Part shown: one piece after another, positions 7,475-16,850 of the stretch
Layout: every line of letters starts with the position of its first letter
Numbering within the stretch: the first letter of the stretch is position 1
From: Streptomyces sp. ERV7
Lineage (GTDB): Bacteria > Actinomycetota > Actinomycetes > Streptomycetales > Streptomycetaceae
DNA length: 64,000 bases
Assembly: GCF_001653515.1 (NCBI RefSeq)
Contig: NZ_LYOY01000040.1
Coordinates: 1-64,000 of the forward strand
Direction: 5' to 3'
Made by a program: the position numbers and the translations under genes
Notes under the pieces: generated by a model
What the model was told of the DNA's origin: nothing
What the model saw: the letters and a program-made list of their open reading frames with translations, nothing else
Database searches by the model: none

Positions 7475-9867
7475 TCGGCCCGCACCCGCGCCTCCTCGGC
7501 CTGGCGCTCCTCCTCGCGGCGGCGCGCCTCCTCCAGCTCGCGCCGCTTGCGCTCCTCCTCCTCGGCGCGCAGCTTGGCGAGCTGCGCCTGGCGCTCGCGC
7601 TCCAGGCGCTCCTCCTCGGCCTTGCGCGCGGCCTCTTCCTCGGCCTTGCGCCGGGCCTCCTCCTCGGCCGCCCTGCGCGCCTCCTCCTGGGCCTTCACCT
7701 CGGCCTCGGAGAGCGGCAGCACCTGGTCGAGCCGGTGGCGTACGACCGTGGTGACCGCCTCGGGCTCCTGGCCCGCGTCCACCACCAGGTAGCGGGACGG
7801 GTCGGCGGCCGCGAGGGTGAGGAACCCGGCACGTACGCGCGCGTGGAACTCGGGCGGCTCCGACTCCAGGCGGTCGGGCGCCTCCGTGAACCGCTCGCGG
7901 GCGGTCTCCGGCGCGACATCGAGGAGCACGGTCAGGTGCGGTACGAGACCGCCGGTCGCCCAGCGGTTGATCCGGGCGATCTCGGTCGGCGACAGATCGC
8001 GCCCGGCGCCCTGGTAGGCCACCGAGGAGTCGATGTAGCGGTCCGAGATGACGATCGCGCCGCGCTCCAGGGCGGGGCGGACCAGCGAGTCGATGTGCTC
8101 GGCGCGGTCCGCCGCGTACAGCAGGGCCTCCGCGCGGTTGGAGAGCCCGGCGCTGGAGACGTCGAGCAGGATCGAGCGCAGCCGCTTGCCGACCGGCGTG
8201 GCGCCCGGCTCACGGGTCACCACGACCTCGTGGCCCTTGGCCCTTATCCACTCGGCCAGCGCCTGCGCCTGGGTGGACTTGCCCGCGCCGTCGCCGCCCT
8301 CCAGGGCGATGAAGAAGCCGGTGGCGGCGGGGGCCTGCGCCGGGTCGGCGCCGCGCACCGCGTCCCGCAGATCGCGCCGCAGCGGCACGCCCTGCCGGTC
8401 GTCGGTCTTGGCCAGGACGACCGCGGCGACCGGCAGCAGCAGCGCGCCGGCCAGCATCAGGGTGAAGCCGGCGCCGCCGTGCGCGAAGACGAACCCGTCG
8501 CCGGCGAGGCGGTGCGGGCCGATGGCGGCGGCGACCAGCGGGGCGAGGATCGCGCCGAGGCCGATCGCCACCCGTACGACCGCCTGAAGGTGGTCGGTGG
8601 TGCGGGCCCGGCGGTACTCCTCGGTCTCCTGGTCGATCAGCGTGTGGCCGCTGTTCGCGGCGACACCGGCCGCGACACCGGCGGCCAGCGCGATGAACAG
8701 CACGGTCGCCGTGTCCGGCACCAGGCCCATCGCCAGCAGCGCGACACCGGTGACGGCGATGGCGAGCGCGAGCAGCCGCCGCCGGGAGAGCACCGGGAGG
8801 ACCTTGGGCGCCGTGCGGACGCCGACGCCCGTGCCGCCGACCAGCGCGAGGATCAGCAGCGCGAACGAGGCCGGGCCACCGCCCAGGTCCGCGGCGTGCA
8901 GTACGGCGACGGCCGCGGCCGCGGCGATCGCGCCGGCGACCGCCCCGCAGGCCAGGACGAGCAGCGGGACCGCGCCCGTACGCCCCTTGTCGGGACCGGC
9001 GCCGGTCGAGGGCCTGCGCAGCCCCTCCAGCGGTGAGCGGGCGCGCGGAGTCTGGGAGTCCGGAAGTTCGAGCATCGCCAGGACGGAGACGGACGCGGCG
9101 AAGAGACCGGCCGCCACATACGAGCCGAGGGCCGCCTGGTGGAGTGAGAACCAGTCGATGCCCTTGCCGAGGCCCTTGCTGACCAGCGCGGCCACGAGCA
9201 GGGCGGCGGCGGCCGTCGGCACGGACGCGAACGTCGTACGCAGCGCCAGGCGCCGCAGCGCGTCCAGATGGTCCGGCAGCGGGCGCACGGCGGCGCCCTC
9301 CAGCGGGGGCGCGGGCAGCAGCGCGGGCGCCGCGCTCTCCTTGCACACCGTCCAGAACCGCTCGGCGGCCCCGGCCACGAAGGCGGTGGCCAGCAGGAAG
9401 ACCAGCGCGTTGTCGGGGGTCCAGTCGATCCACAGCGGCGCGACGATCAGCAGCGCGGCGCGTACGCCGTCCGCCCCGACCATGGTCCAGCGCCGGTCGA
9501 GGGGGCCGCTGGGCGCGGTCAGCGCGGACACGGGTCCGAGCAGCACCGCCCCGAAGAGGAAGGTAGCGAGGGCCCGGGCGCCGAGCACCGCGGCCACGGC
9601 GAAGGCCGCGCCCCGGTAGCCACCGCCGAGGGCGTCCTCCGAGACCGCCGTCTGCAGGGCCAGCAGCAGGAGGACGAGTACGGCGAGGGCGTCGCCGATC
9701 CCGCCGACGAACTGCGCGCTCCACAGCCGCCTGAGCGGCGGGATGCGCAACAGGGCCCGTACGGCACGCTCGCGTGAGTCGGCGGCTAGGGCGTCGGAGG
9801 TGGGGCTCACGACCGTGGGGGTCCCCCCTGCGCCTTCGGAGCTCTGGGGATGCTCGGCTCGCGTCAT
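7129..9867 (-). CDS. tmk: dTMP kinase fused to an MFS-like membrane domain (frameshifted near its end)
   Basis: The intact frame encodes 912 residues. Residues about 40-495 form a 12-helix MFS-like membrane domain. Residues about 516-725 are a complete thymidylate kinase: P-loop GGDGAGKST (523-531), TREPG, and DRYIDSSVAYQG. A charged coiled coil follows from about 730. The kinase makes dTDP from dTMP, here tethered to the membrane, an arrangement typical of Streptomyces. Around 7468-7475 the frame slips: after RVRAEG the protein turns into Arg/Pro-rich sequence, whereas the -1 alternative continues the coiled coil. One missing base in a G/C run explains this. The kinase domain lies well before the lesion, so catalysis is probably kept. 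Confidence 0.88.
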   Translation of the reverse strand: MTRAEHPQSSEGAGGTPTVVSPTSDALAADSRERAVRALLRIPPLRRLWSAQFVGGIGDALAVLVLLLLALQTAVSEDALGGGYRGAAFAVAAVLGARALATFLFGAVLLGPVSALTAPSGPLDRRWTMVGADGVRAALLIVAPLWIDWTPDNALVFLLATAFVAGAAERFWTVCKESAAPALLPAPPLEGAAVRPLPDHLDALRRLALRTTFASVPTAAAALLVAALVSKGLGKGIDWFSLHQAALGSYVAAGLFAASVSVLAMLELPDSQTPRARSPLEGLRRPSTGAGPDKGRTGAVPLLVLACGAVAGAIAAAAAVAVLHAADLGGGPASFALLILALVGGTGVGVRTAPKVLPVLSRRRLLALAIAVTGVALLAMGLVPDTATVLFIALAAGVAAGVAANSGHTLIDQETEEYRRARTTDHLQAVVRVAIGLGAILAPLVAAAIGPHRLAGDGFVFAHGGAGFTLMLAGALLLPVAAVVLAKTDDRQGVPLRRDLRDAVRGADPAQAPAATGFFIALEGGDGAGKSTQAQALAEWIRAKGHEVVVTREPGATPVGKRLRSILLDVSSAGLSNRAEALLYAADRAEHIDSLVRPALERGAIVISDRYIDSSVAYQGAGRDLSPTEIARINRWATGGLVPHLTVLLDVAPETARERFTEAPDRLESEPPEFHARVRAGFLTLAAADPSRYLVVDAGQEPEAVTTVVRHRLDQVLPLSEAEVKAQEEARRAAEEEARRKAEEEAARKAEEERLERERQAQLAKLRAEEEERKRRELEEARRREEERQAEEARVRAEGPAGSPRRSASGARRRPRRRPPSRSVCASRPRSRPSCGPRPRSAAWRSSARPRRRCGGRRRPGGSRRRRPPRLRLRRRLRPPPRLPPPRPPPRTRTARPPRARCGSPRRSRPPR

Positions 9868-9947
9868 CCGCCCAGCCTATCCGGAGCGCCGCGATCCCCG
9901 AGGGCCCGCCCGAACATACGGGCGGGATCCGCTCGCCACAGACGCGG

Positions 9948-9975
9948 CACGGCCGGGGCGATCGCCCCGGCCGTG
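9948..9975 (-). terminator. Perfect 28-bp palindrome downstream of topA
   Basis: CACGGCCGGGGCGA pairs with TCGCCCCGGCCGTG. It lies between the topA stop and the tmk start and is the likely topA transcription terminator. A second shorter inverted repeat (CCCGCCCG/CGGGCGGG) lies at about 9905-9926. Confidence 0.7.
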
Positions 9976-9998
9976 CCCCTTCGGCGTCTGTCCGGCGT

Positions 9999-12803
9999 CT
10001 ACTCGGCCGCTGCCGTCTTCTTCGCGGCGGTCTTCTTGGCCGGAGCCTTCTTGGCCGTGGCCGCGGTCTTCTTGGCGGCCGTCTTCTTCGCCGCGGTCTT
10101 CTTCGCGGGTGCCTTCTTGGCCGGAGCCTTCTTCGCCGTCTTCTTGGCGGGCCCCTTGGCGCGCTTCTCGGCGAGCAGCTCGTAGCCGCGCTCCGGAGTG
10201 ATGTCCTCCACGCTGTCGCCGGTCCGCAGGGTCGCGTTGGTCTCGCCGTCCGTGACGTACGGGCCGAAGCGCCCGTCCTTCACGACGACCGGCTTCTCGC
10301 TGACCGGGTCGGTGCCGAGCTCCTTGAGCGGCGGCTTGGCGGCCGCGCGGCCGCGCGCCTTCGGCTGCGCGTAGATCGCCAGCGCCTCCTCCAGGGTGAT
10401 GGAGAAGAGCTGGTCCTCCGTCTCCAGCGAACGCGAGTCCGTGCCCTTCTTCAGATACGGCCCGTACCGCCCGTTCTGCGCGGTGATCTCGACGCCCTCG
10501 GCATCGGCGCCCACCACGCGCGGCAGCGACATCAGCTTCAGCGCCTCGTCGAGCGTGACCGTGTCCAGGGCCATCGACTTGAAGAGCGAGGCCGTCCGCG
10601 GCTTCACCGCGTTCTTGCCCGTCTTCGGGGTGCCCTCCGGCAGGATCTCGGTGACATACGGCCCGTACCGGCCGTCCTTCGCCACGATCTGGTTGCCGCT
10701 CACCGGGTCCGCGCCCAGCTCGAAGTCGCCGCTCGGCTTGGCCAGCAGCTCCTCCGCCAGCTCGACGGTCAGCTCGTCGGGCGCCAGGTCCTCCTGCACG
10801 TCGGCGCGCTGGTGGCCCTCGGAGTCCTTCTCACCGCGCTCGATGTACGGCCCGTAGCGGCCGACCCGCAGCACGATGCCGCTTCCCACGGGGAAGGAGG
10901 AGATCTCGCGCGCGTCGATCGCGCCGAGGTCCGTCACCAGTTCCTTGAGACCGCCGAGGTGGTCCCCGTCGCCGTTCCCGGCGTCGGAGGCCGCGCCGGC
11001 GCCGGCCTCGCCCTCGCCGAAGTAGAAGCGCTTGAGCCACGGCACCGACTGGGCCTCGCCGCGCGCGATGCGGTCGAGGTCGTCCTCCATGCGCGCGGTG
11101 AAGTCGTAGTCGACGAGCCGGCCGAAGTGCTTCTCCAGCAGGTTGACGACGGCGAAGCTCAGGAAGGACGGGACGAGCGCGGTGCCCTTCTTGAAGACAT
11201 AGCCGCGGTCGAGGATCGTGCCGATGATCGACGCGTACGTCGAAGGACGGCCGATCTCGCGCTCTTCCAGCTCCTTGACCAGCGAGGCCTCGGTGTACCG
11301 GGCCGGCGGCTTGGTCGCGTGGCCGTCCGCGGTGATCTCCTGGGCCGACAGCGCGTCGCCCTCGGCGACCTGGGGCAGCCGCCGCTCGCGGTCGTCCAGC
11401 TCCGCGTTCGGGTCGTCGGCGCCTTCGACGTAGGCCTTCATGAAGCCGTGGAAGGTGATCGTCTTGCCGGACGCGGTGAACTCCGCGTCCCGCCCGTCGC
11501 TCGCCCGGCCCGCGATCCTCACGGTGACGGAGTTGCCGACCGCGTCCTTCATCTGGGACGCGACCGTCCGCTTCCAGATCAGCTCATAGAGCCGGAACTG
11601 GTCACCGGTCAGACCGGTCTCCGCCGGAGTGCGGAAACGATCACCCGACGGGCGGATCGCCTCGTGCGCCTCCTGCGCGTTCTTGACCTTCCCGGCGTAC
11701 GTACGCGGCTTCTCCGGGAGGTAGTCGGCGCCGTACAGCTGCGTGACCTGCGCACGGGCCGCCGAGATCGCGGTCTCGGAGAGCGTGGTGGAGTCCGTAC
11801 GCATATAGGTGATGAAGCCGTTCTCGTACAGCTTCTGGGCGACCTGCATGGTGGCCTTGGCCCCGAAGCCGAGCTTGCGGGAGGCCTCCTGCTGGAGCGT
11901 CGTCGTACGGAACGGGGCGTACGGCGAGCGGCGGTACGGCTTGGACTCGACCGCGCGCACGGCGAAGGCCGAGTCGGCGAGGGCGGCCGCCAGGGCCCGG
12001 GCGTTCACCTCGTCGAGGTGGAGGACGTCGCTCTTCAGTTGTCCGTCGGGACCGAAGTCGCGGCCCTGTGCCACGCGGCGGCCGTCGACCGACGCGAGCC
12101 GTGCCACCAGCGAGGACGGGTCGGAGGCGTCGCCCGCCCGGCCGGTGGAGAACGTCCCGGTCAGGTCCCAGTACTCAGCAGAACGAAAAGCGATGCGCTC
12201 GCGTTCCCGCTCCACCACGAGCCGGGTCGCCACCGACTGGACGCGGCCCGCCGAGAGCCTCGGCATGACCTTCTTCCACAGCACCGGCGAGACCTCGTAG
12301 CCGTAGAGGCGGTCGAGGATGCGGCGGGTCTCCTGGGCGTCGACCATGCGCTGGTTGAGCTCGCGCGGGTTGGCGACGGCGTCCCGGATGGCGTCCTTGG
12401 TGATCTCGTGGAAGACCATCCGGTGGACCGGGACCTTGGGCTTCAGGACTTCCTGGAGGTGCCACGCGATGGCCTCGCCCTCGCGGTCCTCATCGGTGGC
12501 GAGGAAGAGCTCATCCGACTCGGCAAGCAGCTCCTTGAGCTTCTTGACCTGCGCCTTCTTGTCGGCGTTGACGACATAGATGGGCTGGAAGTCGTGTTCG
12601 ACGTCCACGCCGAGGCGGCGCACCTCGCCGGTGTACTTGTCGGGCACCTCGGCGGCGCCGTTCGGGAGGTCGCGGATGTGCCCGACACTCGCCTCGACGA
12701 CATAACCGGGGCCCAGGTAGCCCTTGATCGTCTTCGCCTTGGCAGGAGACTCGACGATGACGAGTCGGCGGCCGCCCTTTGCGGTCTCGCTGGTCGGGGA
12801 CAA
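9999..12803 (-). CDS. topA: DNA topoisomerase I
   Basis: A type IA topoisomerase of 934 residues that relaxes negative supercoils. I chose the TTG at 12803 because it begins MSPTSETAKGG, the family start as I recall it, with GGAGAG about 10 bases upstream; an upstream ATG at 12878 would add a low-quality extension. The Toprim domain (RLVIVESPAKAKTI, then TDEDREGEAIAWHL) is followed by the gate domains with the catalytic Tyr in GFITYMRTDST. Several C-terminal repeat domains with DGRYGPYV motifs (at least five copies) come next. The protein ends in about 45 residues of AKK/APAKK repeats, a lysine-rich DNA-binding tail like that of other Streptomyces TopA proteins. Confidence 0.96.
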   Translation of the reverse strand: MSPTSETAKGGRRLVIVESPAKAKTIKGYLGPGYVVEASVGHIRDLPNGAAEVPDKYTGEVRRLGVDVEHDFQPIYVVNADKKAQVKKLKELLAESDELFLATDEDREGEAIAWHLQEVLKPKVPVHRMVFHEITKDAIRDAVANPRELNQRMVDAQETRRILDRLYGYEVSPVLWKKVMPRLSAGRVQSVATRLVVERERERIAFRSAEYWDLTGTFSTGRAGDASDPSSLVARLASVDGRRVAQGRDFGPDGQLKSDVLHLDEVNARALAAALADSAFAVRAVESKPYRRSPYAPFRTTTLQQEASRKLGFGAKATMQVAQKLYENGFITYMRTDSTTLSETAISAARAQVTQLYGADYLPEKPRTYAGKVKNAQEAHEAIRPSGDRFRTPAETGLTGDQFRLYELIWKRTVASQMKDAVGNSVTVRIAGRASDGRDAEFTASGKTITFHGFMKAYVEGADDPNAELDDRERRLPQVAEGDALSAQEITADGHATKPPARYTEASLVKELEEREIGRPSTYASIIGTILDRGYVFKKGTALVPSFLSFAVVNLLEKHFGRLVDYDFTARMEDDLDRIARGEAQSVPWLKRFYFGEGEAGAGAASDAGNGDGDHLGGLKELVTDLGAIDAREISSFPVGSGIVLRVGRYGPYIERGEKDSEGHQRADVQEDLAPDELTVELAEELLAKPSGDFELGADPVSGNQIVAKDGRYGPYVTEILPEGTPKTGKNAVKPRTASLFKSMALDTVTLDEALKLMSLPRVVGADAEGVEITAQNGRYGPYLKKGTDSRSLETEDQLFSITLEEALAIYAQPKARGRAAAKPPLKELGTDPVSEKPVVVKDGRFGPYVTDGETNATLRTGDSVEDITPERGYELLAEKRAKGPAKKTAKKAPAKKAPAKKTAAKKTAAKKTAATAKKAPAKKTAAKKTAAAE

Positions 12804-13074
12804 CTTCGCTCTTCTCTCCGGTCGGCACTCGGGTGGCACGTACGAGCTGTACGGTCGCTGCGGAGTGTGACGGTACAACCCGCCCCCGTGTCAAACAGCA
12901 AAAGCCCGCAGCGGCCACTCGAACGGTAACCCGACTTACGGCGAGTCTGCCGCCTGGACCGTCCCAGAACGTTCTGAAAAGCGTTTCGTCCCAGCGGAGA
13001 CCTGGGCACGAGCCCGGTCGGCCCGGCGCGGCGCCACGGCGTGGCCGGGGCTCACCGGCGGGTGCCGCCGAAGC

Positions 13075-13215
13075 TCACAAGCGTGTGAAGCACCACACCC
13101 CGGCGAGCAGGAAGACGGCGCCGAAGAGGACGGCCAGAGCCGCCGAGGCCACCAGCCCCGCCCACTGGTCGTACTCACCCCGCCATTGTGGCGGCTGGCA
13201 CTGACAAACACCCAC
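13075..13215 (-). CDS. Small single-pass membrane protein (46 aa)
   Basis: A short ORF beginning GTG at 13215. The frame shows a CxC motif near the start, then GEYDQWAGLVAS and one hydrophobic helix rich in Ala, Leu, Val and Phe, ending FTRL. Its third-position GC is very high, unlike the competing frames, which read Arg/Ser-rich. No function is known to me. The weak point is the start: GTG 13215 lies in the downstream arm of a probable terminator hairpin, and no clear ribosome site precedes it. The segment from about residue 14 on looks genuinely coding. Confidence 0.5.
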   Translation of the reverse strand: MGVCQCQPPQWRGEYDQWAGLVASAALAVLFGAVFLLAGVWCFTRL

Positions 13216-13244
13216 GGCCCGGCACCCACATGGGTCCGGGCCGT
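13214..13244 (-). terminator. Hairpin terminator after the 13.3-14.0 kb lipoprotein gene
   Basis: Arms ACGGCCCGG (13214-13222) and CCGGGCCGT (13236-13244) continue inward with ACCCA/TGGGT after one bulged base. On the minus strand it is followed by GGGTGTTTGTC. It lies 27 bp past the lipoprotein stop. Confidence 0.6.
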
Positions 13245-13270
13245 CCGAAAGGGCGCCTGCGGCCCAGGGG

Positions 13271-14005
13271 CTACTCGCCGCTCGACGAGGACGAGGGCTT
13301 GGCCGAGTCGGACGGCTTCGCCGACTCCGAGGGCTTGGCGGACTCCGAAGGCTTCGCCGAACCCGAGGGCTTCGCCGACTGCGAGGCCGAGCCCGAGGGG
13401 GACGCCTGCCTGGAGGCGTCGCCGCCGGCGGCGGGCGAGGCCGAGGAGGGCGCGGAGGCGGTCTGCTTCTGGCAGCCGGGCTGCTTCTGCATCGCCTTGC
13501 CGAGGTCGCCGGACTCCAGCTTCTTGAGCGCGTCGTCGCTGCTCTTGCTGATGGTGTTCAGCTGGTCGGCGACGCCCTTGAGGCCGTCGGCGAACTTCGC
13601 CTGGTCACCGGTGTCGAGCGCGTCGACCTTCTTCTTGAGGTCGGCGTACGAGGTGGAGGACGCGGTCAGCTCCTTGGCCGCCTCCTGCTGGGTCTTGTCG
13701 CCGTCCTTGACGGGCGGCTCACCGGCCTTGTTGAGGCTGTCCGCGAGCGACTTGTACGCGTCGGAGATCTGCTGGAAGGCGGCCGAGTCCGTCTTCTGGA
13801 CGTCAACCGGCTTGCTCTCGTCCGCCGTCTGCTTCTCGATGGAGGCGTTGGCGTCGGTGATCTTCTTGATCTGCGGCTGGGCCTGGTCGCAGAAGGTCTT
13901 GGCCCAGTCGTTCACCTTCTTGTCGGAGTCGTCGCTGCTGCAACCCGACAGTGCGAGCACCAGTACCGCGCCGCCGGACAGTGCGGCCGCAAGCTTCTTG
14001 TTCAC
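13271..14005 (-). CDS. Small secreted lipoprotein with Ser/Ala/Lys/Pro repeat tail
   Basis: A 244-residue lipoprotein of unknown role. GTG 14005 gives a signal peptide with lipobox LALSGC (Cys22); GGAAGGGA lies about 9 bases upstream. Longer upstream frames do not look coding. The mature part is helical and charged, with many Lys/Asp/Gln residues, and probably forms a helical bundle. The last 50 residues repeat SAKPSES-type units, typical of a flexible wall-spanning linker. It sits between topA and the pyrophosphatase gene on the same strand, with hairpins on both sides, so it is probably monocistronic. I do not recognise a ligand. Confidence 0.8.
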   Translation of the reverse strand: MNKKLAAALSGGAVLVLALSGCSSDDSDKKVNDWAKTFCDQAQPQIKKITDANASIEKQTADESKPVDVQKTDSAAFQQISDAYKSLADSLNKAGEPPVKDGDKTQQEAAKELTASSTSYADLKKKVDALDTGDQAKFADGLKGVADQLNTISKSSDDALKKLESGDLGKAMQKQPGCQKQTASAPSSASPAAGGDASRQASPSGSASQSAKPSGSAKPSESAKPSESAKPSDSAKPSSSSSGE

Positions 14006-14154
14006 CGGATCGGTCCCTTCCAAGGCTCTCGGCCCCGGAACATACACGCCAAGTGGGCGACAACCGCGTGTCGTACGTCTGACCTGCTCGCTTTTGCAGC
14101 CATTTGCACCAAGGGAGACAAGGCTCACGACCCGGGCTCGGACCCCGAAGAGAA

Positions 14155-14188
14155 GGGCGGACGGTGCGTCAATCCGCACCGCCCGCCC
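14155..14188 (-). terminator. Hairpin terminator downstream of hppA
   Basis: GGGCGG-A-CGGTGCG (14155-14168) pairs with CGCACCG-C-CCGCCC (14175-14188) with one A/C mismatch, 6-base loop. It starts 19 bp after the hppA stop in the direction of transcription. Confidence 0.6.
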
Positions 14189-14206
14189 GTTCTTGTCGCG
14201 CTGTCG

Positions 14207-16600
14207 CTAGGAAACGACCGCCGGGTCAGGCGACTTGGCGGTCATCTCATGGTTTCCCTCGTCGCCCACCGCCACTCCGCGGCGCTTGGAGACGTACACC
14301 GCGCCGACGATGACGGCCGTGGAGAGCACCGCCACGACCGTGCGCACGGCGGGGCTGGCGTCCGCCCCGTAACTGAACTTGACGACCGCGGGCGCGATGA
14401 GCAGCGCCACCAGGTTCATCACCTTCAGGAGCGGGTTGATGGCCGGGCCCGCGGTGTCCTTGAACGGGTCGCCCACCGTGTCGCCGATGACGGTGGCGGC
14501 ATGGGCCTCACTGCCCTTGCCGCCGAAGTTGCCGTCCTCGACCATCTTCTTGGCGTTGTCCCACGCGCCACCGGAGTTGGCGAGGAAGACGGCCATCAGC
14601 GTGCCGGTGCCGATCGCGCCCGCCAGGTACGAGCCGAGCGCGCCGACGCCGAAGGTGAAGCCGACCGCGATGGGCGCCAGCACCGCGAGCAAGCCGGGGG
14701 TTGCCAGCTCCCGGAGCGCGTCCTTCGTACAGATGTCGACGACTCGGCCGTACTCCGGCTGCTCGCTGTAGTCCATGATCCCGGGGTGCTCGCGGAACTG
14801 CCGCCGCACCTCGAAGACCACCGCGCCCGCCGACCGGGACACCGCGTTGATCGCGAGACCCGAGAACAGGAAGACGACGGCCGCGCCCAGCATCAGGCCC
14901 ACCAGGTTGTTGGGCTGCGAGATGTCCATGCTGAGGGTCATCTCGCTGGACTTGGCGCCCACGTCGTTCACCGCGGTGGCGATGGCGTCGCGGTACGAGC
15001 CGTAGAGCGCCGCCGCCGCGAGGACCGCGGTGGCGATGGCGATGCCCTTGGTGATGGCCTTGGTGGTGTTGCCGACGGCGTCCAGGTCGGTGAGGACCCG
15101 GGCGCCCGCGCCCTCGACGTCACCGGACATCTCGGCGATGCCCTGCGCGTTGTCGGAGACCGGGCCGAAGGTGTCCATGGCGACGATCACGCCGACCGTG
15201 GTGAGCAGACCGGTGCCGGCCAGCGCCACCGCGAACAGGGCGAGCATGATCGACGTACCGCCGAGCAGGAAGGCTCCGTAGACGCTCAGACCGATCAGCA
15301 GGGCCGTGTAGACCGCCGACTCCAGACCGATGGAGATACCGGCCAGGACGACCGTCGCGGGGCCCGTGAGCGACGACTTGCCGATGTCGCGGACGGGGCG
15401 CCGGGTGGTCTCGGTGAAGTACCCGGTCAGCTGCTGGATGACGGCGGCCAGCACGATGCCGATGGCCACCGCGATCAGCGCCAGGATCCGCGGGTCGCCG
15501 TCGTGCGTCTTGATGGCGGAGTCGGTGACCCCGTCCAACTCCGCGTACGTGGACGGCAGGTAGATGAAGACCGCCGCGGCCACCAGGGTGAGGGAGATCA
15601 CCGCGGAGATGAAGAAGCCGCGGTTGATGGCGGACATCCCGCTGCGGTCGGCGCGCCGCGGGGCGACCGCGAAGATGCCGATCATCGCGGTGACCACGCC
15701 GATCGCCGGGACGATCAGCGGGAAGGCGAGGCCCGAGTCGCCGAAGGCCGCCTTGCCGAGGATCAGTGCGGCGACCAGGGTCACGGCGTAGGACTCGAAG
15801 AGGTCCGCCGCCATGCCCGCGCAGTCGCCCACGTTGTCGCCGACGTTGTCGGCGATGGTGGCGGCGTTCCTCGGGTCATCCTCCGGAATGCCTTGCTCCA
15901 CCTTGCCCACGAGGTCGGCACCGACATCCGCCGCCTTGGTGAAGATGCCGCCGCCGACACGCATGAACATGGCGATCAGCGCGGCGCCGAGGCCGAAGCC
16001 CTCCAGCACCTTGGGGGCGTCCGCGGCGTAGACCAGGACGACGCAGGAGGCACCCAGCAGGCCGAGGCCCACCGTGAACATGCCGACCACGCCGCCCGTA
16101 CGGAAAGCGATCTTCATGGCTTTGTGCGAGACGGCCGTGAGATCTTTTTCGGGTTCGCCTTCCGCGGGGGTCGCCTCGCGGGCGGCGGCCGCCACGCGCA
16201 CATTCGCGCGTACGGCCAGGCGCATGCCGACGTATCCGGTCGTCGCCGAGAACAGCGCGCCGATCAGGAAGAAGGCAGACCGGCCCGCGCGCTGCGACCA
16301 GTTGTCGGCCGGCAGCAGGAAGAGCAGGAAGAACACCACGACGGCGAAGACGCCGAGGGTGCGCAGCTGCCGGGCCAGATAGGCATTCGCGCCTTCCTGC
16401 ACGGCTGCCGCGATCTTCTTCATCGACTCGGTGCCCTCACCGGCCGCCAGCACCTGGCGGACCAGCAGTTGGGCCACGACCAGGGCCGCGAGGGCCACGG
16501 CCGCGATAACGATCACGATCAACCGGTTGTCGTCGGTCAGAACCGCGGCCGCGAGTGAAGTGGGGTGATCGAGTTCTTGTGGGTTGAAGAGCCCCGCCAT
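14207..16600 (-). CDS. hppA: Membrane-bound proton-translocating pyrophosphatase
   Basis: A 797-residue integral membrane pump with about 16 helices that couples PPi hydrolysis to H+ export. ATG 16600 is preceded by AAGGAGG at ideal distance. Active-site signatures are clear: DVGADLVGK, the acidic EDDPRNAATIADNVGDNVGD, and DNAKK with GDTVGDPFKDTAGPA near the end. The selectivity site reads GNTTKAITKG, with Lys and Thr where potassium-dependent enzymes have Ala and Gly, so this is the potassium-independent, proton-pumping type. The hairpin after the stop suggests a single-gene unit. Confidence 0.96.
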   Translation of the reverse strand: MAGLFNPQELDHPTSLAAAVLTDDNRLIVIVIAAVALAALVVAQLLVRQVLAAGEGTESMKKIAAAVQEGANAYLARQLRTLGVFAVVVFFLLFLLPADNWSQRAGRSAFFLIGALFSATTGYVGMRLAVRANVRVAAAAREATPAEGEPEKDLTAVSHKAMKIAFRTGGVVGMFTVGLGLLGASCVVLVYAADAPKVLEGFGLGAALIAMFMRVGGGIFTKAADVGADLVGKVEQGIPEDDPRNAATIADNVGDNVGDCAGMAADLFESYAVTLVAALILGKAAFGDSGLAFPLIVPAIGVVTAMIGIFAVAPRRADRSGMSAINRGFFISAVISLTLVAAAVFIYLPSTYAELDGVTDSAIKTHDGDPRILALIAVAIGIVLAAVIQQLTGYFTETTRRPVRDIGKSSLTGPATVVLAGISIGLESAVYTALLIGLSVYGAFLLGGTSIMLALFAVALAGTGLLTTVGVIVAMDTFGPVSDNAQGIAEMSGDVEGAGARVLTDLDAVGNTTKAITKGIAIATAVLAAAALYGSYRDAIATAVNDVGAKSSEMTLSMDISQPNNLVGLMLGAAVVFLFSGLAINAVSRSAGAVVFEVRRQFREHPGIMDYSEQPEYGRVVDICTKDALRELATPGLLAVLAPIAVGFTFGVGALGSYLAGAIGTGTLMAVFLANSGGAWDNAKKMVEDGNFGGKGSEAHAATVIGDTVGDPFKDTAGPAINPLLKVMNLVALLIAPAVVKFSYGADASPAVRTVVAVLSTAVIVGAVYVSKRRGVAVGDEGNHEMTAKSPDPAVVS

Positions 16601-16796
16601 TCGTCCTCCTTGACGTTCAGAGCCCAAGATGTGGACGGATTGTAGGGAGCGGAACACGATCAAAACAGGGCGCGGCTAGCGGAATTGACCTTCAGTTGCT
16701 ACTCAGCAAATGATCGCGCCACGAAAAGGCCCCCGAAAGCGGTAATGGGGCAAAAGCATTGACGACTGATCAACGATCTAGAGAATTATCGCTAAA

Positions 16797-16825
16797 AATG
16801 AAAAAGGCCCTGCTCAGCAGGGCCT
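16797..16825 (-). terminator. Intrinsic terminator of the bldG operon
   Basis: A 9-bp stem, AGGCCCTGC/GCAGGGCCT (16805-16825), with a 3-base loop. On the minus strand it is followed by a run of T residues. It lies 26 bp after the anti-sigma stop and would end the bldG transcript. Confidence 0.8.
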
Positions 16826-16850
16826 GTACAGCGGGGGGTCGAAGGGTCGG

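Noticed and set aside
5490-7754. 754-codon plus-strand frame over holB/tmk
   Set aside because: Antisense shadow of GC-rich genes; Arg/Ser/Pro-rich, no domain.
12936-13229. 97-codon minus-strand frame near topA
   Set aside because: Arg/Ser/Pro-rich; the overlapping 46-codon frame has the coding-like GC pattern and a transmembrane helix.
13271-13390. Tandem DNA repeats in the lipoprotein gene suggesting a CRISPR or satellite
   Set aside because: They encode SAKPSES-type linker repeats in frame; no spacer structure.
14249-16558. 769-codon plus-strand frame over hppA
   Set aside because: Exact antisense of the pyrophosphatase; composition rich in Arg, His, Asp and Gly with no family features.
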